A stretch of 64,000 nucleotides of DNA from Streptomyces sp. NBC_00691. Lineage in GTDB: Bacteria > Actinomycetota > Actinomycetes > Streptomycetales > Streptomycetaceae. How positions within the stretch are numbered: position 1 is the first letter of the stretch; each line of letters opens with the position of its first letter. The position numbers were made by a program, and so were the translations under genes. The stretch spans positions 7,812,001-7,876,000 of the forward strand of contig NZ_CP109007.1 of the NCBI RefSeq assembly GCF_036226665.1, in the 5' to 3' direction. The notes beneath the pieces are model-generated. The model had not been told where the DNA came from, did not search any database, and saw only the letters and a list, made by a program, of their open reading frames with translations. Below, one piece after another: positions 41,775-49,928 of the stretch.

Positions 41775-42038
41775 ATGCTGATGGCCCACCCCGCGATGCT
41801 GACACGTCTGGTGAAGGAGTACGAGAGGGAATCGGAGCTCCGGGCCGCAGGTCTCCACAGGCCTGGACGGCAGCAGATGGAAGACGTGGTCTACACGCTG
41901 TGCGTGTCGACCGGGACGCGGGACATAGACGCAGCGCTTGCCGCGGCGCGCGAGCGGCTGCACACGGCATGGCTCGGTGACGCGTACGATCCGGCGGCGG
42001 CACAAGCCGGTCGGCCCTCCATGGGTGCGGCGGGATAG
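41775..42038 (+). CDS. DUF5133 family protein
   Basis: An 87-residue protein, MLMAHPAMLTRLVKEYERES, then QQMEDVVYTLCVSTGTRDID and AALAAARERLHTAWLGDAYD. This is the conserved DUF5133 pattern of Streptomyces, often found near anti-sigma and stress genes. Good GAAGGAG site eight bases before the ATG. Helical, cytoplasmic; function unknown. Confidence 0.82.
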   Translation: MLMAHPAMLTRLVKEYERESELRAAGLHRPGRQQMEDVVYTLCVSTGTRDIDAALAAARERLHTAWLGDAYDPAAAQAGRPSMGAAG

Positions 42039-42270
42039 TCCCCCCCCCACGACGTACCGGCCCAGGTCGGGTGCCGCTGCCATGCCTGCGTCGGAGCGGT
42101 CGGACGGCAGTGGCCGGAACGGTGTCGATCAGCCGCCGACGGTTGTCGGGCGGCCGGTGATCGACGACGGAGGGCATTCGTAGAATGCTGGTACGAAGAC
42201 CTTCAGCGCGGCTCTGGCGCGATGACCGCCCACAACGGCACCGTCCCGCGTTCGTGGAGAGGAATCGGGT

Positions 42271-43995
42271 TTGAATCGGTTCGCCCGGCTGGCAGCGCGG
42301 CTGCTGTCGGCCCCGCAGGGAATGGTGTGGCTGAACCCCGCCGGGCAGACGCCGGACGTGACCTCCGAATGCTGGCCGGCCGAGCTGCCCGTCGCACCTT
42401 CCGTACGGGACTGGTGCGCGCGCGTCGTGGAGTTGGGAGAGCCCGTGTTCCTGCCGGTCTCCGGAGACGGCGGAGTGCCCTTCGCCTTCGCCGGAGTCCC
42501 GCTCGTCGGCAGCGAAGGGGAACCTCTGGGCGTCCTCGCGGTGGTGGACGTGGTGCCTCATGCCTGGAGCGCGGGCGAGGAGCGGGATCTCATGGACCTC
42601 GCGAGCGCCTGCAGCGCCCAGATCCGCACGCGGGCGCGCTCCGGCGTCGCACGACAGGCAAGCGAGAACGCGCAGCACGCGGCGGACACCGCCGAGGACG
42701 AAGCCATGCGCGTGCAGAGGCTGCTCGACCGCTCCCAGCTGCTGCTGCGAGTGTCCGAAGACCTCGCCGACACAAGCGGCCTGGACGACGTCCGCCGCAA
42801 GGTCGGCGACCTGGTCAGGGGCGACCTCAAACCGTCCTACATCGGCCTGGTCCTGCTCCGCCAGGGCATGCTGCACCGCGTCCCCGATCCCATCGCCGGG
42901 GACAGCCCTCTGGAGGACGTCCCCACGCCGTACCCCGTCGACACGAGCTGGCCCAGCGCCGCGTCGGTGCGCGAGAACCGCATGGTCGTGATCAACGACC
43001 GAGCGGAACTCACCGCCGCCTACGGTCCCGAGGCCGTCGCCGGATTCGACTCGCTGGGCTTGCTCGTCGCGGTCTTCCTCCCCCTGCGGGGAGCGCACGG
43101 CGTCCTCGGAACGCTCATCCTCGCCTGGGACAGCCCCCAGCCCATCGACGTGGCCGAGCGGGCCGTCCTGACCACGATCGCCGCATACACCGCACAGGCC
43201 GTCGAGCGCGCCGTCCACCTCGACGAACGCGTCATCGTGGCCCACGAGCTCCAGCAGGCCATGCTGACCGACCTGCCCGCCGTGACCGGCCTGGAACTGG
43301 CAGCCCTGTACCAGCCGGCCGCGCAGGACGACATGGTCGGCGGCGACTGGTACGACGCCTACCCCCTGCCCGTGGTGTCGGACGAATGCGACACGCCGGC
43401 CTTGGCCATCACCGTCGGCGACATCACCGGCCACGACATGAAGGCCGCCGCCCTCATGGGCCAGGTTCGCAGCATGCTGCGCCAAGCCGACCACGATCAC
43501 CCCGGAATGGGCCCCGACCACGTCCTCAGCGCCCTCGAAGCAGCCTGCGGGTGCCTCGGCATCCCGGCCAGCGGCACCCTCGTCCACGCCCACCTCACCC
43601 CCGCCGACAACGGCCACTGGCATCTGACCTGGACCAACGCCGGGCATCTGCCTCCGCTCCTGACCCTCCCCGACGGGACCGCGCACCAGCTGACCCCGCA
43701 CGACCAGCTCATGCACCCCCAGCTGCCACCCCGCCCGCGCACCAGCCACAGCCGCCTGCTCCCGCCGGGCAGCGTCCTCTTCCTCTACACCGACGGCCTC
43801 GTCGAGAAGCGACACGAAGACACCGAGGAGAACGTCGAGCGACTGGCCCGCCTCCTCACCACCGCTCCCGTCGGCGTCCCCCTGGACACCTTGCTGCGCT
43901 CCCTCCGAGACGCGGCCGCGCCCGCACCGACCGAAGACGACGTGGCCATGCTCGCGGTACGAGTCCCCGCCAGGGACGACACTGCTTCTCGATAG
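42271..43995 (+). CDS. GAF-domain SpoIIE-type PP2C serine/threonine phosphatase
   Basis: A 574-residue cytoplasmic protein. Residues about 1-125 and 150-320 form two GAF-like sensory domains (SVRDWCARVVELGEPVFLPV; GFDSLGLLVAVFLPLRGAHG). A short linker (LDERVIVAHELQQAMLTDLP) leads into a PP2C/SpoIIE domain: AAQDDMVGGDWYDAYPL, VGDITGHDMKAAALMGQVRS, TNAGHLPPLLTLPDG, LYTDGLVEKR and APTEDDVAMLAVRV supply the metal-binding aspartates. Such enzymes dephosphorylate anti-anti-sigma proteins. Start is TTG with GGAGAGG eight bases upstream. Relics of a STAS protein and an anti-sigma ATPase lie 1-2 kb downstream, hinting at a former partner-switching module. Confidence 0.88.
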   Translation: MNRFARLAARLLSAPQGMVWLNPAGQTPDVTSECWPAELPVAPSVRDWCARVVELGEPVFLPVSGDGGVPFAFAGVPLVGSEGEPLGVLAVVDVVPHAWSAGEERDLMDLASACSAQIRTRARSGVARQASENAQHAADTAEDEAMRVQRLLDRSQLLLRVSEDLADTSGLDDVRRKVGDLVRGDLKPSYIGLVLLRQGMLHRVPDPIAGDSPLEDVPTPYPVDTSWPSAASVRENRMVVINDRAELTAAYGPEAVAGFDSLGLLVAVFLPLRGAHGVLGTLILAWDSPQPIDVAERAVLTTIAAYTAQAVERAVHLDERVIVAHELQQAMLTDLPAVTGLELAALYQPAAQDDMVGGDWYDAYPLPVVSDECDTPALAITVGDITGHDMKAAALMGQVRSMLRQADHDHPGMGPDHVLSALEAACGCLGIPASGTLVHAHLTPADNGHWHLTWTNAGHLPPLLTLPDGTAHQLTPHDQLMHPQLPPRPRTSHSRLLPPGSVLFLYTDGLVEKRHEDTEENVERLARLLTTAPVGVPLDTLLRSLRDAAAPAPTEDDVAMLAVRVPARDDTASR

Positions 43996-43999
43996 TTCC

Positions 44000-44412
44000 T
44001 GTCGCCCTTGAGGACCGAGGCGGCCGTGGCCGTGATCTGGTCGAAGCCGACGTGTGGGGGAACGGGAGGGACGGCGGAGTCCATGCGGAAGTCGATGACG
44101 AAAGGCCGGTCCGCGTCCGAAGCCCGGCGCCAGGCAGGCTCGACGCCGGCCCGCTCGTCCACCTGAACCCCGTCGAGGCGATCAGACGGGCGAAGTCCGC
44201 GTACGGCAGGTCGGGAAGGGACGGGGAGGGCAGGAACGGCGGGGCTTCGCTCAGTTCCGGAGAGCTATCCGCGCATCGTCACCCGCATCCGCAGATGCCG
44301 GGCGGATCAGGTCGCGGCGGCGAGCATCACGATGTCGGACAGCAGGGAGTCGAGGGCGTGCACCACGTACTACGGGTTGACGGGGCTGCCTCCACGCCGG
44401 CGCGCTGCTCCA
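44000..44412 (-). pseudogene. C-terminal relic of a ThDP-dependent pyruvate-oxidase-like gene
   Basis: The reverse strand carries, in order, VVHALDSLLSDIVMLAAAT then a stop and SARHLRMRVTMRG; LPDLPYADFARLI; and after a frameshift VEPAWRRASDADRPFVIDFR, AVPPVPPHVGFDQITATAAS and VLKGDR. These correspond to separate parts of the C-terminal half of PoxB-like enzymes (PV.PQ.V...L, ARHLR..G.M, Y..FAR.LG, RP.V.D...DP.VPP.PPH). The pyrophosphate-binding core between the second and third pieces is deleted. It fills the whole gap between the phosphatase and the RhoGDI-like gene. Confidence 0.78.
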
Positions 44413-44955
44413 TCACGGTCCACCCTTCGTGGCATCGTCACGCCGGACTCGCCCCACGTGCCCGGGCGGTATTCTCCCCGGAAGCTCGACCGCTCCGCCG
44501 GGTGGCCGGGGGACGAGGGTGAAGCGATGCCTCACCCGGGCGTGTTCGATGCCCGCGGCGTCGCTCATGCGCGCCGTCACGTCATAGGGCCCGCAGTGGG
44601 CGCGTCCGAGAGGCAGCCGTTCGGGTGGCAGACGGATCTCGTACGGGCCTCCGGCGCGATAGCTGCCCAGGACGTTCCGCCGGGCCACGGGTTCCTCGCC
44701 CTTTCCGACCCGGAGGGTCTCGAAGACCAGGCCGTCGGTGTCCGCTCTCAGCCGGAACGTCATGGCGAGGCTGACCACGGTGCCTTCCGGCAGTTCGTGA
44801 GTGATGGCGTCGTCCGGTCCTTCGAGGGGCACGGTGAACGTTCCCAGCTCGTCGGAGATGAGCGTCAGCTCCATCAACTCGACGACGCGCGCGGCGAGTC
44901 CGCTCGTGCCCTCGGGGGAGGGAGGCGACGAGGGGGAGCGAGTGGCGGGCGGCAT
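44413..44955 (-). CDS. RhoGDI-fold (immunoglobulin-like) protein
   Basis: A 180-residue protein. After a low-complexity start, the core reads VELMELTLISDELGTFTVPL, THELPEGTVVSLAMTFRLRA, TDGLVFETLRVGKGEEP, NVLGSYRAGGPYEIRLPPER and LPLGRAHCGPYDVTARMSD. The order and spacing of LPEG, MTFR, GLVFE, LGSY, YEIR-P-E, G-x-Y and FxD-like elements follow the eukaryotic RhoGDI beta-sandwich. It has no GTPase-binding N-terminal arm. Start: ATG at 44955 has GGAG nine bases upstream; two upstream ATGs are poorer. Function in bacteria is unknown; a small-molecule or lipid-binding sandwich is possible. Confidence 0.7.
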   Translation of the reverse strand: MPPATRSPSSPPSPEGTSGLAARVVELMELTLISDELGTFTVPLEGPDDAITHELPEGTVVSLAMTFRLRADTDGLVFETLRVGKGEEPVARRNVLGSYRAGGPYEIRLPPERLPLGRAHCGPYDVTARMSDAAGIEHARVRHRFTLVPRPPGGAVELPGRIPPGHVGRVRRDDATKGGP

Positions 44956-45024
44956 GTCGATCATCTCCGGCAGAGAGGTAGGGGTGCGAGGCCCTGCGGG
45001 GGCCGGCCGCCCTGTCACGGCGCG

Positions 45025-45267
45025 TCAGGCGAGTCCGATACGGGCCCGGTCAGGGAGGACGGTGAACAGGCGAAGGGTGCCCGTCCGCAGGAACAGGTGG
45101 TGCAGCTGACGGGGGAGCGGTTCGACCAGGAGCAGGCGTCCCGCCCGGCCCGCGGCCCGGCAGCCCTCCTGCACCGCGTGTGGCCGTCTCGCCTGTGGCG
45201 TCGGCGGGCCTCGCGGCCGAGCGGACAGGGGGTACGACCGGAGGCGTGAGGTCGATGCGGTCTTCAT
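45025..45267 (-). pseudogene. C-terminal relic of a STAS-domain anti-sigma factor antagonist
   Basis: The reverse strand ends QEGCRAAGRAGRLLLVEPLP then RQLHHLFLRTGTLRLFTVLP, the last helix-strand-helix of STAS domains (A...G..L.LV.P.P.V...L..TGL..LF.V). The phosphorylatable Ser region and first strands are absent; in another frame EDRIDLTPPVVPPVRSA may be a decayed first part. No ribosome binding site suits the only ATG in frame. Confidence 0.6.
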
Positions 45268-45392
45268 GGCCGGTCACTCCCGTGCGGGTCGGGTCGGGGC
45301 CTTTGCACGGCGACTGCCCGCCGTTCCACCCCGCAACCGTCGGAAGCGCGGCTTCCTCGCGCCGGTCCGCAGGCGCCGGTGCGCCGTACGCC

Positions 45393-45547
45393 ATGGTTCC
45401 CTGCTTCTCGTCCTGCTGGTGATTCTGATCCCCTTCGGCGCGGGCTTCGGGCTCGACGTGCTGTGGTGGGTGGCCATCGCCGTACTCGTGGTGTGGCTGC
45501 TGGGCTTCTTCATGCGGAGCGGCAGCGGCCGCAGGTACCGGTGGTGA
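45393..45547 (+). pseudogene. Small hydrophobic membrane protein gene with a one-base frameshift
   Basis: The product would read, after MVP, LLLVLLVILIPFGAGFGLDV then LWWVAIAVLVVWLLGFFMRS and end RYRW, the pattern of small Streptomyces hydrophobic proteins (DUF5670-like). The ATG at 45393 is followed by GTTCCC and then reads out of frame; adding one C after position 45401 would restore the full protein. From the ATG to the stop is 155 bases, one short of a multiple of three. An alternative is translation from an upstream start at 45266, which would add a long basic, non-membrane leader. Confidence 0.55.
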
Positions 45548-45677
45548 TCCGGAGCCGACGCGCGACGCCAGGGTCGGCAGAGAAACGGGGTGCGGCTGCC
45601 GATATCGATCTCGGCGAATACCGGTCGGCCCCCGCGGCCCGCGCTCCGACCTGTGGACGTCGTACCCGGAGCGCCGC

Positions 45678-45797
45678 GCGGGCCTGGCCCGCCGGCTGGA
45701 GCTGCACGGTACCCGGGGTGCCGTCTCGCGCTGCCGCGACTTCACGGCGGAGGCGCTCGCCGACTGGAGCTGGATACCGGACGGGCGGCGAACTTGA
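45678..45797 (+). pseudogene. N-terminal relic of an anti-sigma-factor-type ATP-binding protein
   Basis: The frame RRLELHGTRGAVSRCRDFTA followed by EALADWSWIPDG matches the N-terminal strand-helix of Streptomyces HATPase_c_2 proteins (…SVSRCRDFTR.ALADW.W…). It stops after 40 codons, before the N-box (ELVTNA) that would bind ATP. Everything from 45798 to 46125 is unrelated. Confidence 0.5.
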
Positions 45798-46125
45798 CCA
45801 TGCTGAGGTTGAGTCCGACCAGGGTGTTCTGGACGTAAGCAGTCCTCTGGCGTGCCCTCCTCAAGTTTGCGTAACCGCCGGAGGAGGGCGACCGACAGGG
45901 TGCGAGCGTCGTTCGTCGAGACGCGAGGGTCGGCTGATGCGTGAAGAGGAGCGGCGGGCGGGTGAACCGTCGGTGTTCCGGCCGTGACGGCCGAACCGGC
46001 GCGTCGGGCGCGTCAGCGGGCCGAGACCCTCGGCGGACCAGGCGAACCAGCGAGGAAGCATCGCGCCAGTCGACGGTAGGAGAGTCCTCATCCTCCCGAC
46101 GAACTAGGGTACGGAGCAAGACGAG
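45798..46125. other. Intergenic stretch without recognisable gene
   Basis: Short open frames only. A reverse-strand frame reads YVQNTLVGLNLSMVKFAARP, which looks protein-like but has no start or partner sequence. Possibly more decayed coding DNA. Confidence 0.3.
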
Positions 46126-46509
46126 TTGACGAAGCCGACGGCCGCCCTGCGAAAGGCCGACGCGCGGCGTCTCCCCTCCGCCTTCGCCGAAGCGGGGAAG
46201 CCTGTCGCCGCCATCTGCCACGGACCCTGGCTGCTCGTGGAGAGCGGGCTGGCCGGCGACCGTGAACTCACCTCGTACCCCTCGCTCCGCTCCGACCTCG
46301 AGAACGCGGGCGCCACGTGGCTCGACCGGGAGGTCGTCGTGGACACCTCCGGACGCCATTCCCTCATCACCTCGCACAGACCCGGTGACCTCGACGCCTT
46401 CGCCGCGGCGATCGTCGACGCCCTCGACACCGGCGGCAACCGGGAACGACGGCCCACGGGCCCCGGCGGACACTCTGCCGGGGCTCTGCCGTGCGGGGTA
46501 CCGTCGTAG
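46126..46509 (+). pseudogene. C-terminal part of a DJ-1/PfpI-type glutamine amidotransferase-like gene
   Basis: About 105 residues of a DJ-1/PfpI protein: FAEAGKPVAAICHGPWLLVE contains the nucleophilic-elbow Cys, and GDRELTSYPSLRSDLENAGA, TWLDREVVVDTSGRHSLITS and RPGDLDAFAAAIVDALD follow. The first 85-90 residues, including the Glu that activates the Cys, are missing. The only in-frame start is a TTG without a good site. A truncated, non-functional gene is most likely. Confidence 0.72.
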
Positions 46510-46630
46510 TCCGTGTCCCGTGACCGTGTGCACGCGGTGCGCGACCGTACGGCCAGGCGGAGCGCGGTCGTATCACCACTTCGTGTGCGGCCGTGGGCTC
46601 GCGCCCGCGTGGTTCGCCGGGGCGGACCGG

Positions 46631-47371
46631 TCAGGGGTGGGCCTCGCCGTGCGGCAGGACGTCCAACAGTTCCAGCAGGTACAGGAAGGCCATGGCCATC
46701 GGGGCGCCACCGGTCTCCTCGCGAACCCGCGACCAGTCGACCCGCTCCCGCAGCCCCCGGGCCATCGGCAGCAGGGTCCCGAAGTCGCAGTGGTGCTCGG
46801 AGAGCGCCAGCAGACGCGCGGTCATCAGGTCACTCGGCGCCAGGACCGGCATGTGGACGGAATCCACGGGAAGGGTCTGGGCGCGGTCGAGGAGCTCGGA
46901 GGTGACTGGCCGGCCGGCGAGGGAGAAGATCAGATCGATCTGCTCCCCGCCCGAGCGGGCCTTGACCAGCCAATCCTCGGGCGGGTCCATGATCCGTATG
47001 CCACGTTCCCGCAGGGCACCCGTCACCACATCCGCATCCTCCTGGCGCACCGCGAAGTCGGTGTCGTGCTGGAGACGCACGGGGATGCCGTGCGCGTAGG
47101 CGGCGACACTGCCGACCAGGGCGAACGGGCGACCCGAGACCTTCAGGACGGCCGCCACCTCCTTCGTCGCCTCCAGAATCGCCTGTGTGTGGTCGGAGGG
47201 AAGTGCGGGACCTCCGCCGTCGTCCGTTCCTCCCGGCACGCCCCCGCTGCCGTGCCCGGCCCCACCGGTCTCGTCCCGGCCGGGGTCGCTGAACCGGGCG
47301 GGAGGACGGGAGGGTGAGCGTTGCGCCGTCCCGGCCGCCCGGTCCGCACCCGATCCGTCCCTGAGGTCCAT
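46631..47371 (-). CDS. Nucleotidyltransferase family protein
   Basis: A 246-residue protein. After a 55-residue Pro/Gly-rich leader, the catalytic domain begins AILEATKEVAAVLKVSGRPF and then ALVGSVAAYAHGIPVRLQHD with TDFAV: a G-S motif followed by the paired acidic residues (HDTDFAV) of the DNA polymerase beta-like fold. Further EQIDLIFSLAGRPVTSELLD and LAPSDLMTARLLALSEHHCD fit nucleotidyltransferases of the AbiEii/MNT type. Such proteins modify tRNA or partner proteins, sometimes as toxins, but no antitoxin gene is adjacent. ATG at 47371 has GGGAG upstream; a start after the leader is possible. Confidence 0.78.
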   Translation of the reverse strand: MDLRDGSGADRAAGTAQRSPSRPPARFSDPGRDETGGAGHGSGGVPGGTDDGGGPALPSDHTQAILEATKEVAAVLKVSGRPFALVGSVAAYAHGIPVRLQHDTDFAVRQEDADVVTGALRERGIRIMDPPEDWLVKARSGGEQIDLIFSLAGRPVTSELLDRAQTLPVDSVHMPVLAPSDLMTARLLALSEHHCDFGTLLPMARGLRERVDWSRVREETGGAPMAMAFLYLLELLDVLPHGEAHP

Positions 47372-47504
47372 GGCCTGCTCCCGTCTTCACCGTCGGTAGC
47401 GGATCGCCCTTCCGGGCGGGACTTGCGTCTACCCCGCTACACCACGGTCATCCGTGCCGAATCGGTCGACTCCGAGCGCCGGTCGTACGCCGGTCCCGTA
47501 CCGC

Positions 47505-48515
47505 TCACGCCAGCAGCCGCAGCACCGCCCGTTCGACCGAACCCCGCGTGGCCGGATGTCCGAATCTGCCGTGCTCGCCGAGCTTCTCCAGCGAGGGAGC
47601 GATGGTGACACCGTCTTCGAAGCGTTCGACGACGAGCGGGTCGATGTACGAAGCCCGGCAGACTGCGGGCGTGTTGCCGAGATAGTCGCTGACCTCCCGG
47701 ACGGCGCGTCGCACCGCCGCGGATCGTGCGGCACGTGAGTCCCCGGCGACCTGGTCCGAGACCGCGAGCGCCACGGCCGCGAGGACCGTGGCATGCCAGG
47801 TCCGGAAGTCCTTGGCGGTGATGTCGCTGCCCGAACGCTCTCGCAGATACGCGTTCAGCTCCTCGGCGCGGAGATCGTGCCATGCGCGGCCCTCCCAGTA
47901 CACGAAGAGCCGCTCGCCGGGTCCGCGCCGCCGTACCAGCGCCTGTACGACCCGGTATGCCGGCTCGTCCACGAGCGCACGGGTCTGCCGGCGTCCCGAC
48001 TTTCCCGGGAAGCTGAGACGGACCTCGCCGCCGCCGCAGTGGGCGTGCTCGCGCAACAGGGTGGTGAGGCCGTAGGACGCGTTGGCGCGCCGGTAGCTCT
48101 CGCCTCCGATCCGGAAGAAGCCGAGGTCGAGCAGGCGCGCGGCGCAGGCGAGTACCCGGTCCGCGCACAGGCCGCGCAGGGCCAGATCGGTCTCGACGGC
48201 CCGCCGCAACCGGGGGAGCCCATGGGCGACCAGCCGTACGTGTTCGTGCTTCGCCTCGTCCTGCCGCCGCCGGAACTCCTCGTGGTAGAGGTACTGCCGG
48301 CGGCCCGCCGCGTCGGTTCCGACGGCCTGGATGTGTCCATTGGGCCAGGGGCACACCCAGACGTCCCGCCATGCCGGAGGAATGGCGAGCCCGACGGCCC
48401 TGTCCCGGTCGGCGGCGCTCACGGGCACTCCGTCGGTGTCCAGATAGCGGAAGCCCCGGCCGTGCGCCATGCGCCGCCAGCCGGAACCGTCGGGATCACT
48501 CGTTCTCAGCCTCAC
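47505..48515 (-). CDS. DNA topoisomerase IB
   Basis: A 336-residue poxvirus-like topoisomerase IB. N-terminal domain GWRRMAHGRGFRYLDTDGVP and IPPAWRDVWVCPWPNGHIQA; catalytic domain with RVLACAARLLDLGFFRIGGE, LSFPGKSGRRQTRALVDEPA, ITAKDFRTWHATVLAAVALA and the active Tyr in NTPAVCRASYIDPLV. The catalytic Arg-Lys-Arg/His set (RIGGE, GKSG, FRTWH) appears intact. It relaxes supercoils by nicking one strand. A stand-alone gene; short upstream gap to 48661 should carry divergent promoters. Confidence 0.9.
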   Translation of the reverse strand: MRLRTSDPDGSGWRRMAHGRGFRYLDTDGVPVSAADRDRAVGLAIPPAWRDVWVCPWPNGHIQAVGTDAAGRRQYLYHEEFRRRQDEAKHEHVRLVAHGLPRLRRAVETDLALRGLCADRVLACAARLLDLGFFRIGGESYRRANASYGLTTLLREHAHCGGGEVRLSFPGKSGRRQTRALVDEPAYRVVQALVRRRGPGERLFVYWEGRAWHDLRAEELNAYLRERSGSDITAKDFRTWHATVLAAVALAVSDQVAGDSRAARSAAVRRAVREVSDYLGNTPAVCRASYIDPLVVERFEDGVTIAPSLEKLGEHGRFGHPATRGSVERAVLRLLA

Positions 48516-48660
48516 GGCTCCACTGTGTCGCGGCGGGGCGCCGACCGCCTCCGTGGTGCACGCCGCGCGCGGTCGCGGCGATCGGACACCGGATCTCCGA
48601 GTGTCCCGGCACGGAGCGGGTAGTCGCGGCGAAGACCACCGTCATGGAAAGAGGCGCGTG

Positions 48661-48846
48661 ATGCGAGCGATCACCGACCGGCGGAGGAAGAGCGGCCGTC
48701 GCACACTCACGGATGCCGAGTTCCTCACGCTGATGCGCGAGGCCCGAGCCGAGGCGCGCAGACGCTCCTTCGGCGAGCCACCCGTGGCGGAAACCGACTT
48801 CGCGCTGCGCAGCCGGCACGCCGAGTTCGGGGCCGCTGCCCACTAG
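48661..48846 (+). CDS. Small hypothetical protein, 61 residues
   Basis: ATG at 48661 with AAAGAGG six bases upstream. Product begins MRAITDRRRKSGRRTLTDAE and ends LRSRHAEFGAAAH; very basic N-terminal half and one helix (AEFLTLMREARAEARRR). No family recognised. It is followed 24 bp later by the next small gene and then a metallophosphoesterase, so it probably starts that operon. Confidence 0.6.
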   Translation: MRAITDRRRKSGRRTLTDAEFLTLMREARAEARRRSFGEPPVAETDFALRSRHAEFGAAAH

Positions 48847-48870
48847 AGCCTGTCGGAGTGGGAGACGACG

Positions 48871-49122
48871 ATGAACAGCGACGAAGGCGAATACCGGATC
48901 GCCCGCTTCCGGGAGCGACTCGCGCGCGACGACGTGGCCGAGCTCGGTGTGCGCGCCGAGATGCGCGGCACGGCCGTGGTCCTGACGGGCACCCTCCCGA
49001 CCGCCGGCCGGCGGGACGAGGTCCTCAGGATCGCCGACGCCGAGCTGTCCGGCTTGGCGGTCCGCGCCGACCTCCTGGTCGCCTGTGCCGATCCCCCCGA
49101 CAGGCCCGAGGAGCTGCCGTGA
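48871..49122 (+). CDS. Small BON-like hypothetical protein
   Basis: An 83-residue protein, MNSDEGEYRIARFRERLARD, then LGVRAEMRGTAVVLTGTLPT and EVLRIADAELSGLAVRADLL. The GTAVVLTGTLPTAGRRDEVL part resembles a BON-domain strand-helix, but without a signal peptide. The stop overlaps the GTG of the metallophosphoesterase gene (GTGA), showing coupling. Function unknown. Confidence 0.65.
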   Translation: MNSDEGEYRIARFRERLARDDVAELGVRAEMRGTAVVLTGTLPTAGRRDEVLRIADAELSGLAVRADLLVACADPPDRPEELP

Positions 49123-49928
49123 CGATCCGGAACGAGCAGGACGGGGGAGTCGTCCGAGTGGCGGCGGTGGGCGACATCCATCTGAGTCCGGACTGCGGAG
49201 GTCTCCTGCGCCCCTCCTTCGCGGCCCTGCCCCAGTGCGCGGACGTCCTCCTTCTCGCCGGCGACCTGACGCGGCACGGCACCGTCCCCGAGGCCGAGGT
49301 GGTCGCCGACGAGGTGCGGGACATCGGCGTCCCCGTGGTCGCCGTGCTCGGCAACCACGACTACCACTCCGAACGGGAGGCGGATGTCGGGCGGGTCCTC
49401 ACCGATGCGGGAGTCACGGTCCTGGAGGGCGAGAGAGCGCTCCTTCCGGTGGCCGGCCGCACGATCGGCATAGCCGGGGTGAAGGGCTTCTGCGGCGGCT
49501 TCGCGGGCCGGAGCGCGGGCGAGTTCGGGGAGCGCGAGATGAAGGAGTTCGTCCGCGCCGCACGCCGTGGTGCCGAAGGCCTGTACCGCGCCCTGCGCAG
49601 CATGGACGGCGACGGCTGCGCGGTCAGGATCGCCCTCACCCACTTCGCGCCGGTGCCCGACACCCTCGCCGGCGAGCCGGTCGAGATCTACCCCTTCCTG
49701 GGGAGCTACCTCCTCGCGGAGGCCATCGACGAGGGGGGCGCCGACCTCGCGGTCCACGGCCACGCCCACCTGGGAACCGAGCACGGTACGACGGCCGGCG
49801 GGGTACGCGTCCGCAATGTCGCCCAGCCCGTCATCCGCAGGGCCTTCGCCCTCTACCACCTGCCGCTGGCCTGGACACCGGCCGCCGGCCCGCCGCCCGC
49901 TAGGCCGGGCGGGGACCATGAGGTCTGA
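49119..49928 (+). CDS. Metallophosphoesterase
   Basis: A 269-residue calcineurin-like phosphoesterase with all metal motifs: AAVGDIHLSPD, LLLAGDLTRHG, VLGNHDYHSE, ALTHFAPVPD and DLAVHGHAHLG. Start is the GTG overlapping the preceding stop. No signal peptide, so intracellular. The metallophosphoesterase fold can act on phosphomono- or diesters; the substrate cannot be predicted. Confidence 0.88.
   Translation: MTIRNEQDGGVVRVAAVGDIHLSPDCGGLLRPSFAALPQCADVLLLAGDLTRHGTVPEAEVVADEVRDIGVPVVAVLGNHDYHSEREADVGRVLTDAGVTVLEGERALLPVAGRTIGIAGVKGFCGGFAGRSAGEFGEREMKEFVRAARRGAEGLYRALRSMDGDGCAVRIALTHFAPVPDTLAGEPVEIYPFLGSYLLAEAIDEGGADLAVHGHAHLGTEHGTTAGGVRVRNVAQPVIRRAFALYHLPLAWTPAAGPPPARPGGDHEV

Noticed and set aside
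42222..44522. 766-codon open frame overlapping the SpoIIE-type phosphatase
   Set aside because: Composition is Arg/Pro/Gly shadow; the phosphatase frame has complete GAF and PP2C motifs.
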